Origin: Desulfobulbaceae bacterium
GTDB lineage: Bacteria; Desulfobacterota; Desulfobulbia; Desulfobulbales; Desulfocapsaceae
Assembly: GCA_024643445.1 (NCBI GenBank)
Contig: JAHEMX010000089.1
Location: 1 to 10,225 of the forward strand
Length of the DNA: 10,225 bases
Direction of reading: 5' to 3'
The translations under genes and the position numbers were made by a program. This document shows positions 1 through 6,309 of the stretch, piece by piece. The notes beneath the pieces are model-generated. The model did not search any database. It was not told the DNA's origin and saw only the letters and a program-made list of their open reading frames with translations. Each line of letters opens with the position of its first letter. Within the stretch, counting starts at the first letter, position 1.

Positions 1-445
1 TATTTTCCCGACCCTCTCCGTTCAGCAAAATCTGGAAATCGCCCGAAAGCCGGGTCCAAACGGTGAAATGAACTGGGACCTGGAAAGGGTATACAACCAT
101 TTCCCCAAGCTCAAAACCATTTCCAGACGCAAGGGAGACAACCTCTCCGGCGGAGAGCAGCAGATGCTCTGCATTGCCCGCACGCTGATGGGCAACCCGG
201 AGCTGATACTCCTGGATGAACCCTCTGAAGGACTGGCGCCGCTGATCGTCCGCGAGGTCATGAATCTTATCAAGGAACTGACCGAGCTCAATATAACCAC
301 GATCCTGGTGGAACAGAATGCGCCCATGGCCTTGCGGGTCTGTTCCAAGGTTTTCATCCTGGAGAACGGGAAAAACGCCTACGAGGGAGCATCTTCCGAG
401 CTGAGGGCCGATAAGGAGCTCATGAATCGCTTCCTGAGCGTCTGA
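1..445 (+). CDS. livF: LivF-type ABC transporter ATP-binding protein, 3' part only
   Basis: This is the C-terminal 147 residues of an ABC ATPase whose 5' end lies before the window; the reading frame is open from base 2. Visible in order are the post-Q-loop segment IFPTLSVQQNLEIA, the ABC signature LSGGEQQ, the Walker B motif LILLDEPSEGLAP and the switch region TTILVEQN, where Gln-Asn follows the Glu as is usual in the LivF branch. The family is about 235 residues long, so roughly the first 85-90 residues, including Walker A, are missing. LivF works with LivG, the permeases LivH and LivM and a periplasmic binding protein to import branched-chain amino acids or other small amides and acids. 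It is followed by catabolic genes, so the transporter may bring in their substrate (inference). The family call is firm; the transported compound is unknown. Confidence 0.93.
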   Translation, partial: IFPTLSVQQNLEIARKPGPNGEMNWDLERVYNHFPKLKTISRRKGDNLSGGEQQMLCIARTLMGNPELILLDEPSEGLAPLIVREVMNLIKELTELNITTILVEQNAPMALRVCSKVFILENGKNAYEGASSELRADKELMNRFLSV

Positions 446-580
446 GCATATTGCCCGGGGTGGTTTCTTATACCTGTTTACGGCAATACGGATCAGACCG
501 GGCAAACACCAAGCCCGCCCCCTGCCTGGTAAGTCGCAAAAAAAACAGGCGGCAAAGGGAAGACTGTGAAGAGCTTGAAG

Positions 581-610
581 TTGACGAAATGGTATCGCTT
601 CCTTTACTAT
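581..610 (+). promoter_or_regulatory. Candidate sigma70-type promoter for the dehydrogenase-BKACE genes
   Basis: A -35-like TTGACG (581-586) is followed after 18 bases by a -10-like TACTAT (605-610). It lies in the 272-base gap between the livF stop and the first dehydrogenase and would start transcription near 617, leaving a leader of about 100 bases. The match is moderate (5/6 and 4/6 to consensus) and spacing is one base over optimum, so this is only a candidate. The gap holds no other coding signal that I can see. Confidence 0.3.
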
Positions 611-717
611 GGCCTTGCCTTTTCCGGTGAGTTAACAGCGTTTTTGTCAGACAGGAAAGCTGAAGGCGCCGTTTGCCGGAAAAATTGGCCTTAATCACAA
701 TAGTGGATGACAGAGAC

Positions 718-1620
718 ATGAACATTAAAAATGTATGCGTGGTCGGCACCGGCACCCTCGGCACCCAGATTGCCATGGTGAGCGCGGCGGCCGGCTATAC
801 CGTCAAGACCTTCGATATCAGGCAGAACGCGCTGGCCGAAAATCTGGCCGACCTGAAGAGAACCATCGAGGATAAAAACGCCAGGCCCCGAGTTCCCTTC
901 TCCGAATGGAACGGGCTCAGGGAAAGGATCTCGCAGTTCTCCGACCTCCCGCTTGCGGTAAAAGACGCGGACCTGGTCATCGAGGCGGTCAGCGAGGACC
1001 TGGCCATCAAGAACAAGGTGTTCGCCCAGCTGGGTGAACTTGCTCCCCCCCACGCCATTCTGGCGACCAACAGTTCCTCTCTGCCGGTATCCAGGGTGGA
1101 GAAGAGTTCCGGTCGTCCTGAGCTCTGCCTGAACCTGCATTTTTCACGTCCGCTGGAAGGCATGCTCCACGTGGACCTGATGGGAGGCAGCCGGACCCTT
1201 CCCGAGGTGATGGAAACAGGAGATGGCTTTCTGCGTTCTCTCGGGTGTCTCCCCCTGAGGGTCAACAAGGAAATGCTCGGCTTCTGTTTCAACCGGGTCT
1301 GGCGCGCGGTAAAAAAGGAAGTGCTCCATATGTGGGCAGACGGTGCGGTTGATTTCAGAGATATCGACCGGGGCTGGATAAGCTTTACGGGCATGAAAGA
1401 AGGCCCTTTCGGTTTTATGGACCAGGTTGGTCTTGACGTCGTCTACGGCATTGAGATGGTCTATTTCGAACACTCCCGGGACCCGGGCGATCGTCCCCCG
1501 CAAGCCCTGAAAGAAAAAATTGAAAGAGGAGAACTCGGAGTCAAGACGAAAAAAGGTTTCTACAGCTATCCAGGCCCGGAATACCTTAACCCCGACTTCA
1601 TGAGCCCTGATAAGCATTAA
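718..1620 (+). CDS. 3-hydroxyacyl-CoA dehydrogenase family protein with variant catalytic dyad
   Basis: A 300-residue NAD-dependent dehydrogenase of the 3-hydroxyacyl-CoA dehydrogenase (HAD) fold, oxidising a 3-hydroxy group to a 3-keto group. The N-terminal Rossmann domain starts at once with the dinucleotide motif GTGTLG (residues 10-15), with D33 at the end of the second strand in the NAD-selecting position. The NSSS segment (118-121) supplies the substrate Ser at 120, and H141 is the catalytic His. The partner Glu expected 12 residues later is Asp (D153). N192 in FNRVW matches the family Asn. The C-terminal helical domain ends with the usual GVKTKKGFYSY. ATG 718 is preferred because the fold begins right after it; the frame is open to TTG 673, but that would add 15 unlikely residues. 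The ribosome site is weak. It is 58 bases from a second, different HAD gene and upstream of a BKACE gene, which suggests action on a 3-hydroxy acid or its CoA ester. The substrate is not known. Confidence 0.88.
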   Translation: MNIKNVCVVGTGTLGTQIAMVSAAAGYTVKTFDIRQNALAENLADLKRTIEDKNARPRVPFSEWNGLRERISQFSDLPLAVKDADLVIEAVSEDLAIKNKVFAQLGELAPPHAILATNSSSLPVSRVEKSSGRPELCLNLHFSRPLEGMLHVDLMGGSRTLPEVMETGDGFLRSLGCLPLRVNKEMLGFCFNRVWRAVKKEVLHMWADGAVDFRDIDRGWISFTGMKEGPFGFMDQVGLDVVYGIEMVYFEHSRDPGDRPPQALKEKIERGELGVKTKKGFYSYPGPEYLNPDFMSPDKH

Positions 1621-1678
1621 AGGCGAACACTCCGCCGACAAAAGCGGGAAACAAATGTAATTTCAAAGGAATCGATAG

Positions 1679-2638
1679 ATGGACATGCAGATCAGCAAAG
1701 CAGTAGTAATCGGCTCTGGCGTGATGGGACACGGCATCTGCCAGCTCCTGGCCCAGCGCGGCATCCAGGTCAGCCTGGTGGACACCGATGACAAGATCCT
1801 GAAACGGGCCAAGGGCTGGATCACCGACAACCTCGCCTACATGGTCAAGCTCGGCCAGTTGGAGGCTGCCCGGCCGAAGGAGATCATGGCCAATATCAGC
1901 TTCACCACAGACCTCATAGGCAGTCTCGAGGGAGCCCGCTATATCCTGGAGGCGGCGAGCGAGAACTTCAAGGTAAAACGCAAAATATGGGCGGACCTGA
2001 GCGCCCATGCACCGGCGGGGGCAATTCTTGCCTCCAATACCTCGTCCTATGACATTAACGAACTGGCCGAGGGCGTGTCCGGCCCTGAACGCATTATCGG
2101 CACCCACTGGTTCCATCCGCCGCCAATAACCCCCTGCGTGGAGGTTATTCCCAGTAACAAAGCAAGCCAGACCAATATCGACTGGACCATGAAATTTCTG
2201 AGCTGGCTGGGGAAAGCCCCGACCTTGTGTAAAAGTGCGCCAGGTTTCGTGGCCAACCGTATCCAGATGGCGATGGCCAAGGAGGCCATAGCCCTCGTGG
2301 ATGAGGGACTGGCAACACCCGCAGAGGTGGACCGCATCGTCAAAACCTCAATCGGCTTTCGGCTCGGCGCCTTCGGCCCGTTTGAAATCATAGACCAGGC
2401 CGGAACGGATGTCTATTGCAGCGTGTACGAATATCTCTACTCTAAGTTACCCAGAGAACATTTCAAGCCGCCGGAGCTTCTGGTAAAACTGGTTGAGTCC
2501 GGGCGTTTTGGGCTGAAAAGTTCGGCAGGGTTCTACGATTATGCCTCCGGGGCTGCCGATGAGACGCTGCGAAAACGGGACACCCTGCTCTATGCACGGC
2601 TCGACATGTTTAAAAAGGAACAGGAACCTGAGAAGTAG
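1679..2638 (+). CDS. 3-hydroxyacyl-CoA / 3-hydroxy acid dehydrogenase, complete catalytic set
   Basis: A 319-residue two-domain dehydrogenase of the HAD superfamily. GSGVMG (12-17) is the NAD-binding glycine motif and D35 follows in the second strand. S122 (in SNTSS), H143 (in GTHWFHPP), E155 (in CVEVIP) and N193 (in PGFVANR) fall at the spacings of the Ser-His-Glu-Asn set in animal HAD (21, 12 and 38 residues apart). The C-terminal dimerisation domain has the common AFGPFEIIDQAG segment and ends GLKSSAGFYDY plus a charged tail. The start is ATG 1679, with AAAGGA 8 bases upstream; ATG 1685 is placed worse. The HWFHPPP loop differs from the HFFNP of classical fatty-acid HADs and is closer to members that act on free 3-hydroxy acids, such as carnitine dehydrogenase. 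With BKACE next door, a 3-hydroxy acid is a plausible substrate (inference). It is probably co-transcribed with both neighbours (gaps of 58 and 54 bases). Confidence 0.9.
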   Translation: MDMQISKAVVIGSGVMGHGICQLLAQRGIQVSLVDTDDKILKRAKGWITDNLAYMVKLGQLEAARPKEIMANISFTTDLIGSLEGARYILEAASENFKVKRKIWADLSAHAPAGAILASNTSSYDINELAEGVSGPERIIGTHWFHPPPITPCVEVIPSNKASQTNIDWTMKFLSWLGKAPTLCKSAPGFVANRIQMAMAKEAIALVDEGLATPAEVDRIVKTSIGFRLGAFGPFEIIDQAGTDVYCSVYEYLYSKLPREHFKPPELLVKLVESGRFGLKSSAGFYDYASGAADETLRKRDTLLYARLDMFKKEQEPEK

Positions 2639-2680
2639 TTCCGTCGCCGCTTGAACCAATCATCAATCCAACAAGGTAAA

Positions 2681-2686
2681 AAGGAT
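2681..2686 (+). promoter_or_regulatory. Ribosome binding site deciding the BKACE start
   Basis: AAGGAT with its GG 8 bases before ATG 2693. The frame is open to a TTG at 2651, but this site and the conserved start of the protein (MPGQCIINCAITGA) favour 2693. Confidence 0.65.
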
Positions 2687-2692
2687 GTTACT

Positions 2693-3619
2693 ATGCCTGG
2701 ACAATGCATAATCAATTGCGCGATAACCGGTGCAATCCATATTCCAAGCCAGACACCGTATCTGCCCATTACTCCTGATCAGATCGCCCGGGAGGCGGTG
2801 GCGGCGAATAAGGCCGGTGCCTCGACGGTACACGTGCACGCTCGGGTCCCCGAAACAGGCCAGCCCACCATGGACCTCGGCCTGTTCAAGGAATTCTGCG
2901 GCGAAATCAAGAACAAGTGTGACGCGGTGATCTGCATTACCACCGGCGGCTCCCCCTCTATGAAGCTCGAGGAACGCATGCTTGCGGTAACAAAATTCAA
3001 GCCTGAACTGGCGTCCTTGAACATGGGTTCGTTCAATTTCGGCATGTTCCCGATGAAGGAGAGAGTGAAGGAGTACCTGCACGACTGGGAGGAACCCTAC
3101 CTGGAAAACTCCAGGGATCTGGTTTTCAAGAACACCTTTCATGACCAGGAGCGTATCTTCCGCATCATGGAAGAAAACGGGACAAAACCTGAGCTGGAAT
3201 GCTATGACATCGGCCACCTCTATAACACGGCCTACTGGGCCGACAAGGGGCTTCTCAAACCGCCGTTCTGGATTCAGCTTATCCTGGGAATAACCGGGGC
3301 CATCCAGCCATCGGTAGATAATCTCCTTTTCATGAAGAACACCGCCGACAAGCTCTTTGGAGACGATTACATCTGGTCCGTTCTCGCCGCGGGTCGCCAC
3401 GAATTCACGCTTGGCACAGTAGGCGCGGTCATGGGGGGAAGCGTGCGCGTCGGGCTGGAAGACAATCTCTACCTGCGCAAAGGCGAACTGGCCCGGAGCA
3501 ATGGTGATATGGTCAGCAAGATGCGGGGGATCCTCGATGAGCTGAACATCGAAACGACGACTGCCGATGAAGCGCGGCAATTGCTTGGACTCAAGGGCAG
3601 TGCGCTGACGGAATTTTAG
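2693..3619 (+). CDS. Beta-keto acid cleavage enzyme (BKACE, DUF849 / Kce family)
   Basis: A 308-residue TIM-barrel, metal-dependent enzyme. Family members cleave a beta-keto acid with acetyl-CoA to give acetoacetate and the CoA ester of the remaining part; the founding member, Kce, acts on 3-keto-5-aminohexanoate in lysine fermentation, and others act on dehydrocarnitine and further keto acids. Visible family marks are CAITGAIH (9-16), PITPDQIA, the zinc ligands H47 and H49 in VHVHAR, the third ligand E256 in VGLEDN, and GRHEF before it. The His pair sits within one residue of its place in Kce. Length is normal and no key residue is missing. ATG 2693 is chosen over TTG 2651. It follows the two dehydrogenases closely and precedes an NDP-forming acyl-CoA synthetase, which fits a route from 3-hydroxy acid to 3-keto acid to acyl-CoA to ATP. 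The side-chain specificity cannot be read off by eye. Confidence 0.93.
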   Translation: MPGQCIINCAITGAIHIPSQTPYLPITPDQIAREAVAANKAGASTVHVHARVPETGQPTMDLGLFKEFCGEIKNKCDAVICITTGGSPSMKLEERMLAVTKFKPELASLNMGSFNFGMFPMKERVKEYLHDWEEPYLENSRDLVFKNTFHDQERIFRIMEENGTKPELECYDIGHLYNTAYWADKGLLKPPFWIQLILGITGAIQPSVDNLLFMKNTADKLFGDDYIWSVLAAGRHEFTLGTVGAVMGGSVRVGLEDNLYLRKGELARSNGDMVSKMRGILDELNIETTTADEARQLLGLKGSALTEF

Positions 3620-3648
3620 GGAGCGGCAGACGGTGATGCAGCGAACGA

Positions 3649-3700
3649 CCCGGCCGTAGCGGTCGGGCCCCTCCTCCGCGTTTATGGAAGAGGAGCGGGC
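3649..3700 (+). other. Two adjoining hairpins between BKACE and the acyl-CoA synthetase gene
   Basis: Hairpin 1 pairs 3649-3656 with 3660-3667 around a 3-base loop (CCCGGCCG / CGGTCGGG, one G-U pair). Hairpin 2 pairs GCCCCTCCTC (3667-3676) with 3690-3700, leaving one bulged C. No T-run follows, so neither is a standard intrinsic terminator. They may set the level of downstream expression by processing or mRNA stability. Confidence 0.4.
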
Positions 3701-3724
3701 TGGGTCTGAAGGTACGGCGGGGCG

Positions 3725-3749
3725 ATTTGTCAATCATCATTCATTTGTC
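3725..3749 (+). repeat. Direct repeat ATTTGTC, 18 bases apart, before the synthetase gene
   Basis: ATTTGTC occurs at 3725-3731 and 3743-3749 in an AT-richer patch, just upstream of the small inverted repeat GCCGG-CTAT-CCGGC (3750-3763). The layout could be a regulator site or promoter region for the acyl-CoA synthetase gene. The repeat is short and could be chance. Confidence 0.25.
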
Positions 3750-3767
3750 GCCGGCTATCCGGCAGAC

Positions 3768-3773
3768 AGGGAG
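3768..3773 (+). promoter_or_regulatory. Ribosome binding site deciding the synthetase start
   Basis: AGGGAG ends 8 bases before ATG 3782. An in-frame GTG at 3773 overlaps the site itself, so the ATG is the likelier start. Confidence 0.7.
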
Positions 3774-3781
3774 TGCGACTC

Positions 3782-5887
3782 ATGGAACAGGTTCGGCAGA
3801 TAATTGAAGGAGCCCTGGCTTCAGGTCAGAATATTCTTGACGAGTACCACAGCAAAAAGGTGCTCGCCGCCTATGATGTCCCTGTGGTCAGTGAACGCTT
3901 GACCGCTGATCTGCCCGGGGCCCTGGATGCTGCCGGCAAGCTCGGTTTTCCGGTTGTACTCAAGGTGTGCGGCAGCGCGGTCGCACACAAGACAGAACTG
4001 AACCTGGTCGAGACGAACATAGCAACCCCGGAAGCACTGGAGAACGCCTTCAACCGTTTGCGGCCGGCCGCCGAGGAAGCCAAAGCCGCTATCCTCGTGC
4101 AGAAGATGGTCAGTGGAAAAAGGGAACTGGTCCTCGGAATGAGCAGGGATCCGGTCTTCGGCCCCTGTGTCATGCTCGGGTTGGGAGGAATTTTCACCGA
4201 GGTCCTGTCCGACGTCTCTTTCAGGGTGGCCCCCATAGATCCTGATGATGCCCGGGAGATGATGTCCGAATTGAAGGCGTCCAGGCTCCTGGGCCCGTTT
4301 CGCGGCATGGCGGCGGTAGACACGGAGGTTCTGGCCCGATGTCTTGTTTCCCTGGGCAGGCTCGCCGTTGAACATCCCGAGATCAAGGAAATAGATATCA
4401 ATCCGGCCATGATCGAGGACGGCAGGCCGGTGGCAGTGGACGCCCTGGTGGTCCTGGCAAAAGCGGAATCAGCCCCGGACGAAGCCCCATCGAAAGAAAA
4501 GTTGCACAAGCTCTTCTCTCCCGGAAGCGTCGCCGTCATAGGGGCCTCCTCTACCCCCGGTAAATCAGGCAACGATGTGGTTAAAAACATCCTGGCCAAT
4601 GATTTTGCCGGTGAGCTGTTTCTCGTCAACCCCCGGGGCGGTGAGATCCTCGGCAAAAAAGTATACAAATCGATAGCGGAGCTGCCCGAGGGAATCGACC
4701 AGGCAATCATCATTCTGCCGGCCAAGGCGAATCCGCAGACCATCCGTGACTGCAAAGCCCGGGGAATCGGCACCGTTGTCATGGCCGCCGGCGGTTTTGC
4801 CGAGGTCGACGACAGCGGTCTAGCCCTGCAGCAGGAAACCTTGGAGGCAATCAGGGAAACCGGTGTCCGGGCGCTCGGGCCCAACACCTCGGGCCATATC
4901 TCCACACCGGCCAATTATACCTCGAGCTTCTTTCCCCTCGGGCCGATACCAAAAGGCACCGTTTCGTATATCGCCCAGACCGGAAATTTTGCCACCCACA
5001 CCATGAGATACATCATGTCCGCCGAACATTACGGTGTGGCCCGGGTGATTGGTATGGGCAACAAGCTCGATATCGAGGAAAGTGAGCTGCTCGAGTACCT
5101 GACCGAGGACCCGGAGACCTTAGCGATTTTCATGTACCTGGAAAGCATTAAATATCCCCGTCGATTCCTGAAGGCCGCTTCACTGGCCGCCCGTAAAAAA
5201 CCTCTTATCATGCTCAAGGGCGGCGCCAGTCCCGAGGGAGCCGGTGCGGCGGTTGCTCACACAGCGGCGTTGGCTGCGGACGATCGAATCATAGACGGCG
5301 CCTTGAAACAGGCAGGTGTGGTGAGAATATACAAATATTCGCAATTGTTTCAGGTCGCCAAAGCGCTTTCCCGGATGCCCCTGCCAAAAGGGAACAGGGT
5401 GAGCTTTTCCGCGCCATCGGGAGCGATGCTGGTCTGCCTGACAGATCTGTGCCGGCGGGAGCTTGATCTTCAGGTGCCCCAATTCGCGGAACATACGCGC
5501 GAAAGGCTCCAGGACATAAGTCCGCCCTACATCAGGATGCGTAATCCGGTGGACATCTGGCCTGCCGCAACGGTCAGCGGCGTGGAATTCGCCTATGGTG
5601 AGGCGATTGCGGCCGGCCTGGCAGACCCCAATATTGATGCCGTGGTGAGCGTGCTGATGCTGACGGATGAGACCGGAATCCCCTCCTACGACTTTCTCGT
5701 GGATCTGGCCCGTAAATATCCCGATAAACCGCTGTATATAACCTTCAGCGGGCAGAAGGAACATATGGAAACGGCCAAAGCCTACCTCGAGCCCCGCGGC
5801 ATTCCGACGTTCCATCTCATCGAGGAAGCGTTCGAGGTGCTGGATATCCTGTGCCGCTGCCAAAAGGGGTTGAACAGACCGGTGTAA
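3782..5887 (+). CDS. NDP-forming acyl-CoA synthetase, beta-alpha fusion
   Basis: A 701-residue protein that interconverts acyl-CoA + NDP + phosphate with acid + CoA + NTP. It belongs to the ADP-forming acetyl-CoA synthetase family and is probably cytoplasmic. Residues about 5-225 are the ATP-grasp beta part, with SAVAHKTE carrying the beta-subunit His (H69) and the ELVLGMSRDPVFGP and EIDINP segments. Residues about 243-340 are the CoA-binding Rossmann domain (VAVIGASSTPGKSG). Residues about 360-530 are the ligase domain with GPNTSG and AVAHTAAL, whose H493 is in the place of the phosphorylated His of the alpha subunit. A last succinyl-CoA-ligase-like domain (about 540-690) follows. Both catalytic His residues are present, so this looks like an active enzyme and not a regulatory relative such as Pat. 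The beta-first order is the reverse of the common alpha-beta fusion. Downstream of BKACE it would harvest the thioester as ATP or GTP, or else activate a free acid. The substrate is unknown. Confidence 0.92.
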   Translation: MEQVRQIIEGALASGQNILDEYHSKKVLAAYDVPVVSERLTADLPGALDAAGKLGFPVVLKVCGSAVAHKTELNLVETNIATPEALENAFNRLRPAAEEAKAAILVQKMVSGKRELVLGMSRDPVFGPCVMLGLGGIFTEVLSDVSFRVAPIDPDDAREMMSELKASRLLGPFRGMAAVDTEVLARCLVSLGRLAVEHPEIKEIDINPAMIEDGRPVAVDALVVLAKAESAPDEAPSKEKLHKLFSPGSVAVIGASSTPGKSGNDVVKNILANDFAGELFLVNPRGGEILGKKVYKSIAELPEGIDQAIIILPAKANPQTIRDCKARGIGTVVMAAGGFAEVDDSGLALQQETLEAIRETGVRALGPNTSGHISTPANYTSSFFPLGPIPKGTVSYIAQTGNFATHTMRYIMSAEHYGVARVIGMGNKLDIEESELLEYLTEDPETLAIFMYLESIKYPRRFLKAASLAARKKPLIMLKGGASPEGAGAAVAHTAALAADDRIIDGALKQAGVVRIYKYSQLFQVAKALSRMPLPKGNRVSFSAPSGAMLVCLTDLCRRELDLQVPQFAEHTRERLQDISPPYIRMRNPVDIWPAATVSGVEFAYGEAIAAGLADPNIDAVVSVLMLTDETGIPSYDFLVDLARKYPDKPLYITFSGQKEHMETAKAYLEPRGIPTFHLIEEAFEVLDILCRCQKGLNRPV

Positions 5888-6065
5888 CGGTGACAAGGGG
5901 CTGGATTTAAGCAAGGCCGTATTGCCCCCGGAAGTTTTGCCGGCCGGGTGCCGGACAGTGGTCCATCATGCCCGGATGGTAAAGGATGCTCAGCGTGGCC
6001 GCCGGGGAACTGGAAGACGGTGCCAGGGCAGTTGGTACCTGTGCACCCGCCGCCTGGTGGACTAA
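5888..6065. other. Non-coding gap after the synthetase gene
   Basis: GC-rich sequence with several overlapping CCGG-type inverted repeats (for example around 5938-5955) but no T-run and no convincing gene. Short open frames on both strands here show no protein family features. It may be the eroded upstream part of the CoA-transferase remnant that begins at 6066, but I see no residue match to support this. Confidence 0.5.
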
Positions 6066-6221
6066 ACCTCTCTCGGCGGGGACAACAATTTCGGCTCGTT
6101 CTGCCACCGCATGCTGGTGATGACACCCCAGAACCAAAGTCGCTTTCTCGAAAAGGTCGATTGTATCACCACCCCGGGGTGGCCTGCCGGTGGCGAAAAT
6201 CGTGATGAATCGGGTTTGCCC
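6066..6221 (+). pseudogene. Decayed 3' fragment of a CoA-transferase beta subunit (GctB-like)
   Basis: In the frame starting at 6066, directly after an in-frame TAA (6063-6065), the translation runs LGGDNNFGSFCHRMLVM, then SRFLEKVDCITTPGW, then PAGGENRDESGLP. From memory of the family this matches the GSGG-N-D-I-A-S ... RRFVE-VD-ITSPG ... GG-R--AGLP segment near the C terminus of GctB-type CoA-transferase beta subunits. About 50 codons keep the resemblance. The roughly 170 residues before it and the VVTDLGVF-type ending after it are missing; the frame runs on without similarity to a TAA at 6282-6284. No start codon with a ribosome site precedes it, so it is read as a relic. Its position after a CoA-ligase gene suggests a pathway gene that was lost. 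Conservation was judged by eye, without alignment. Confidence 0.62.
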
Positions 6222-6309
6222 CCTCTTCTCTTAACCTCTCATTTCTCTTCGGTATATCGAAGAAATCTTGCAAGACCCTGGTAAACAGGCTAGTTTTTGC
6301 TGACTGGCA

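Noticed and set aside
451..505. Inverted repeat TTGCCCGG / CCGGGCAA after livF as a terminator
   Set aside because: The 8-base arms are separated by about 39 bases and no T-run follows, so it does not look like an intrinsic terminator.
673..717. TTG at 673 as the start of the first dehydrogenase
   Set aside because: It adds 15 residues before a Rossmann fold that normally begins at the N terminus, and ATG 718 fits the family better.
2663..3733. Long open frame on the - strand opposite the BKACE gene (356 codons)
   Set aside because: It lies almost wholly antisense to a clear family member and its translation has no recognisable domain; long antisense frames are expected in GC-rich genes.
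3871..4914. Long open frame on the - strand opposite the synthetase gene
   Set aside because: Antisense shadow of a gene with firm motifs; low-complexity Ser/Ala/Pro-rich translation.
6169..6182. Perfect 14-base palindrome CCACCCCGGGGTGG
   Set aside because: It falls on the Thr-Thr-Pro-Gly-Trp codons of the CoA-transferase relic, so protein-coding ancestry explains it.
5907..6205. Short open frames on both strands in the gap after the synthetase gene
   Set aside because: They are in other frames from the CoA-transferase relic, show no family features and have no ribosome sites.
6268..6296. TTGCAA and TAGTTT 17 bases apart as a promoter for the EF-hand gene
   Set aside because: The -10 match is only 3/6 and the start would fall almost on ATG 6310; too weak to annotate.
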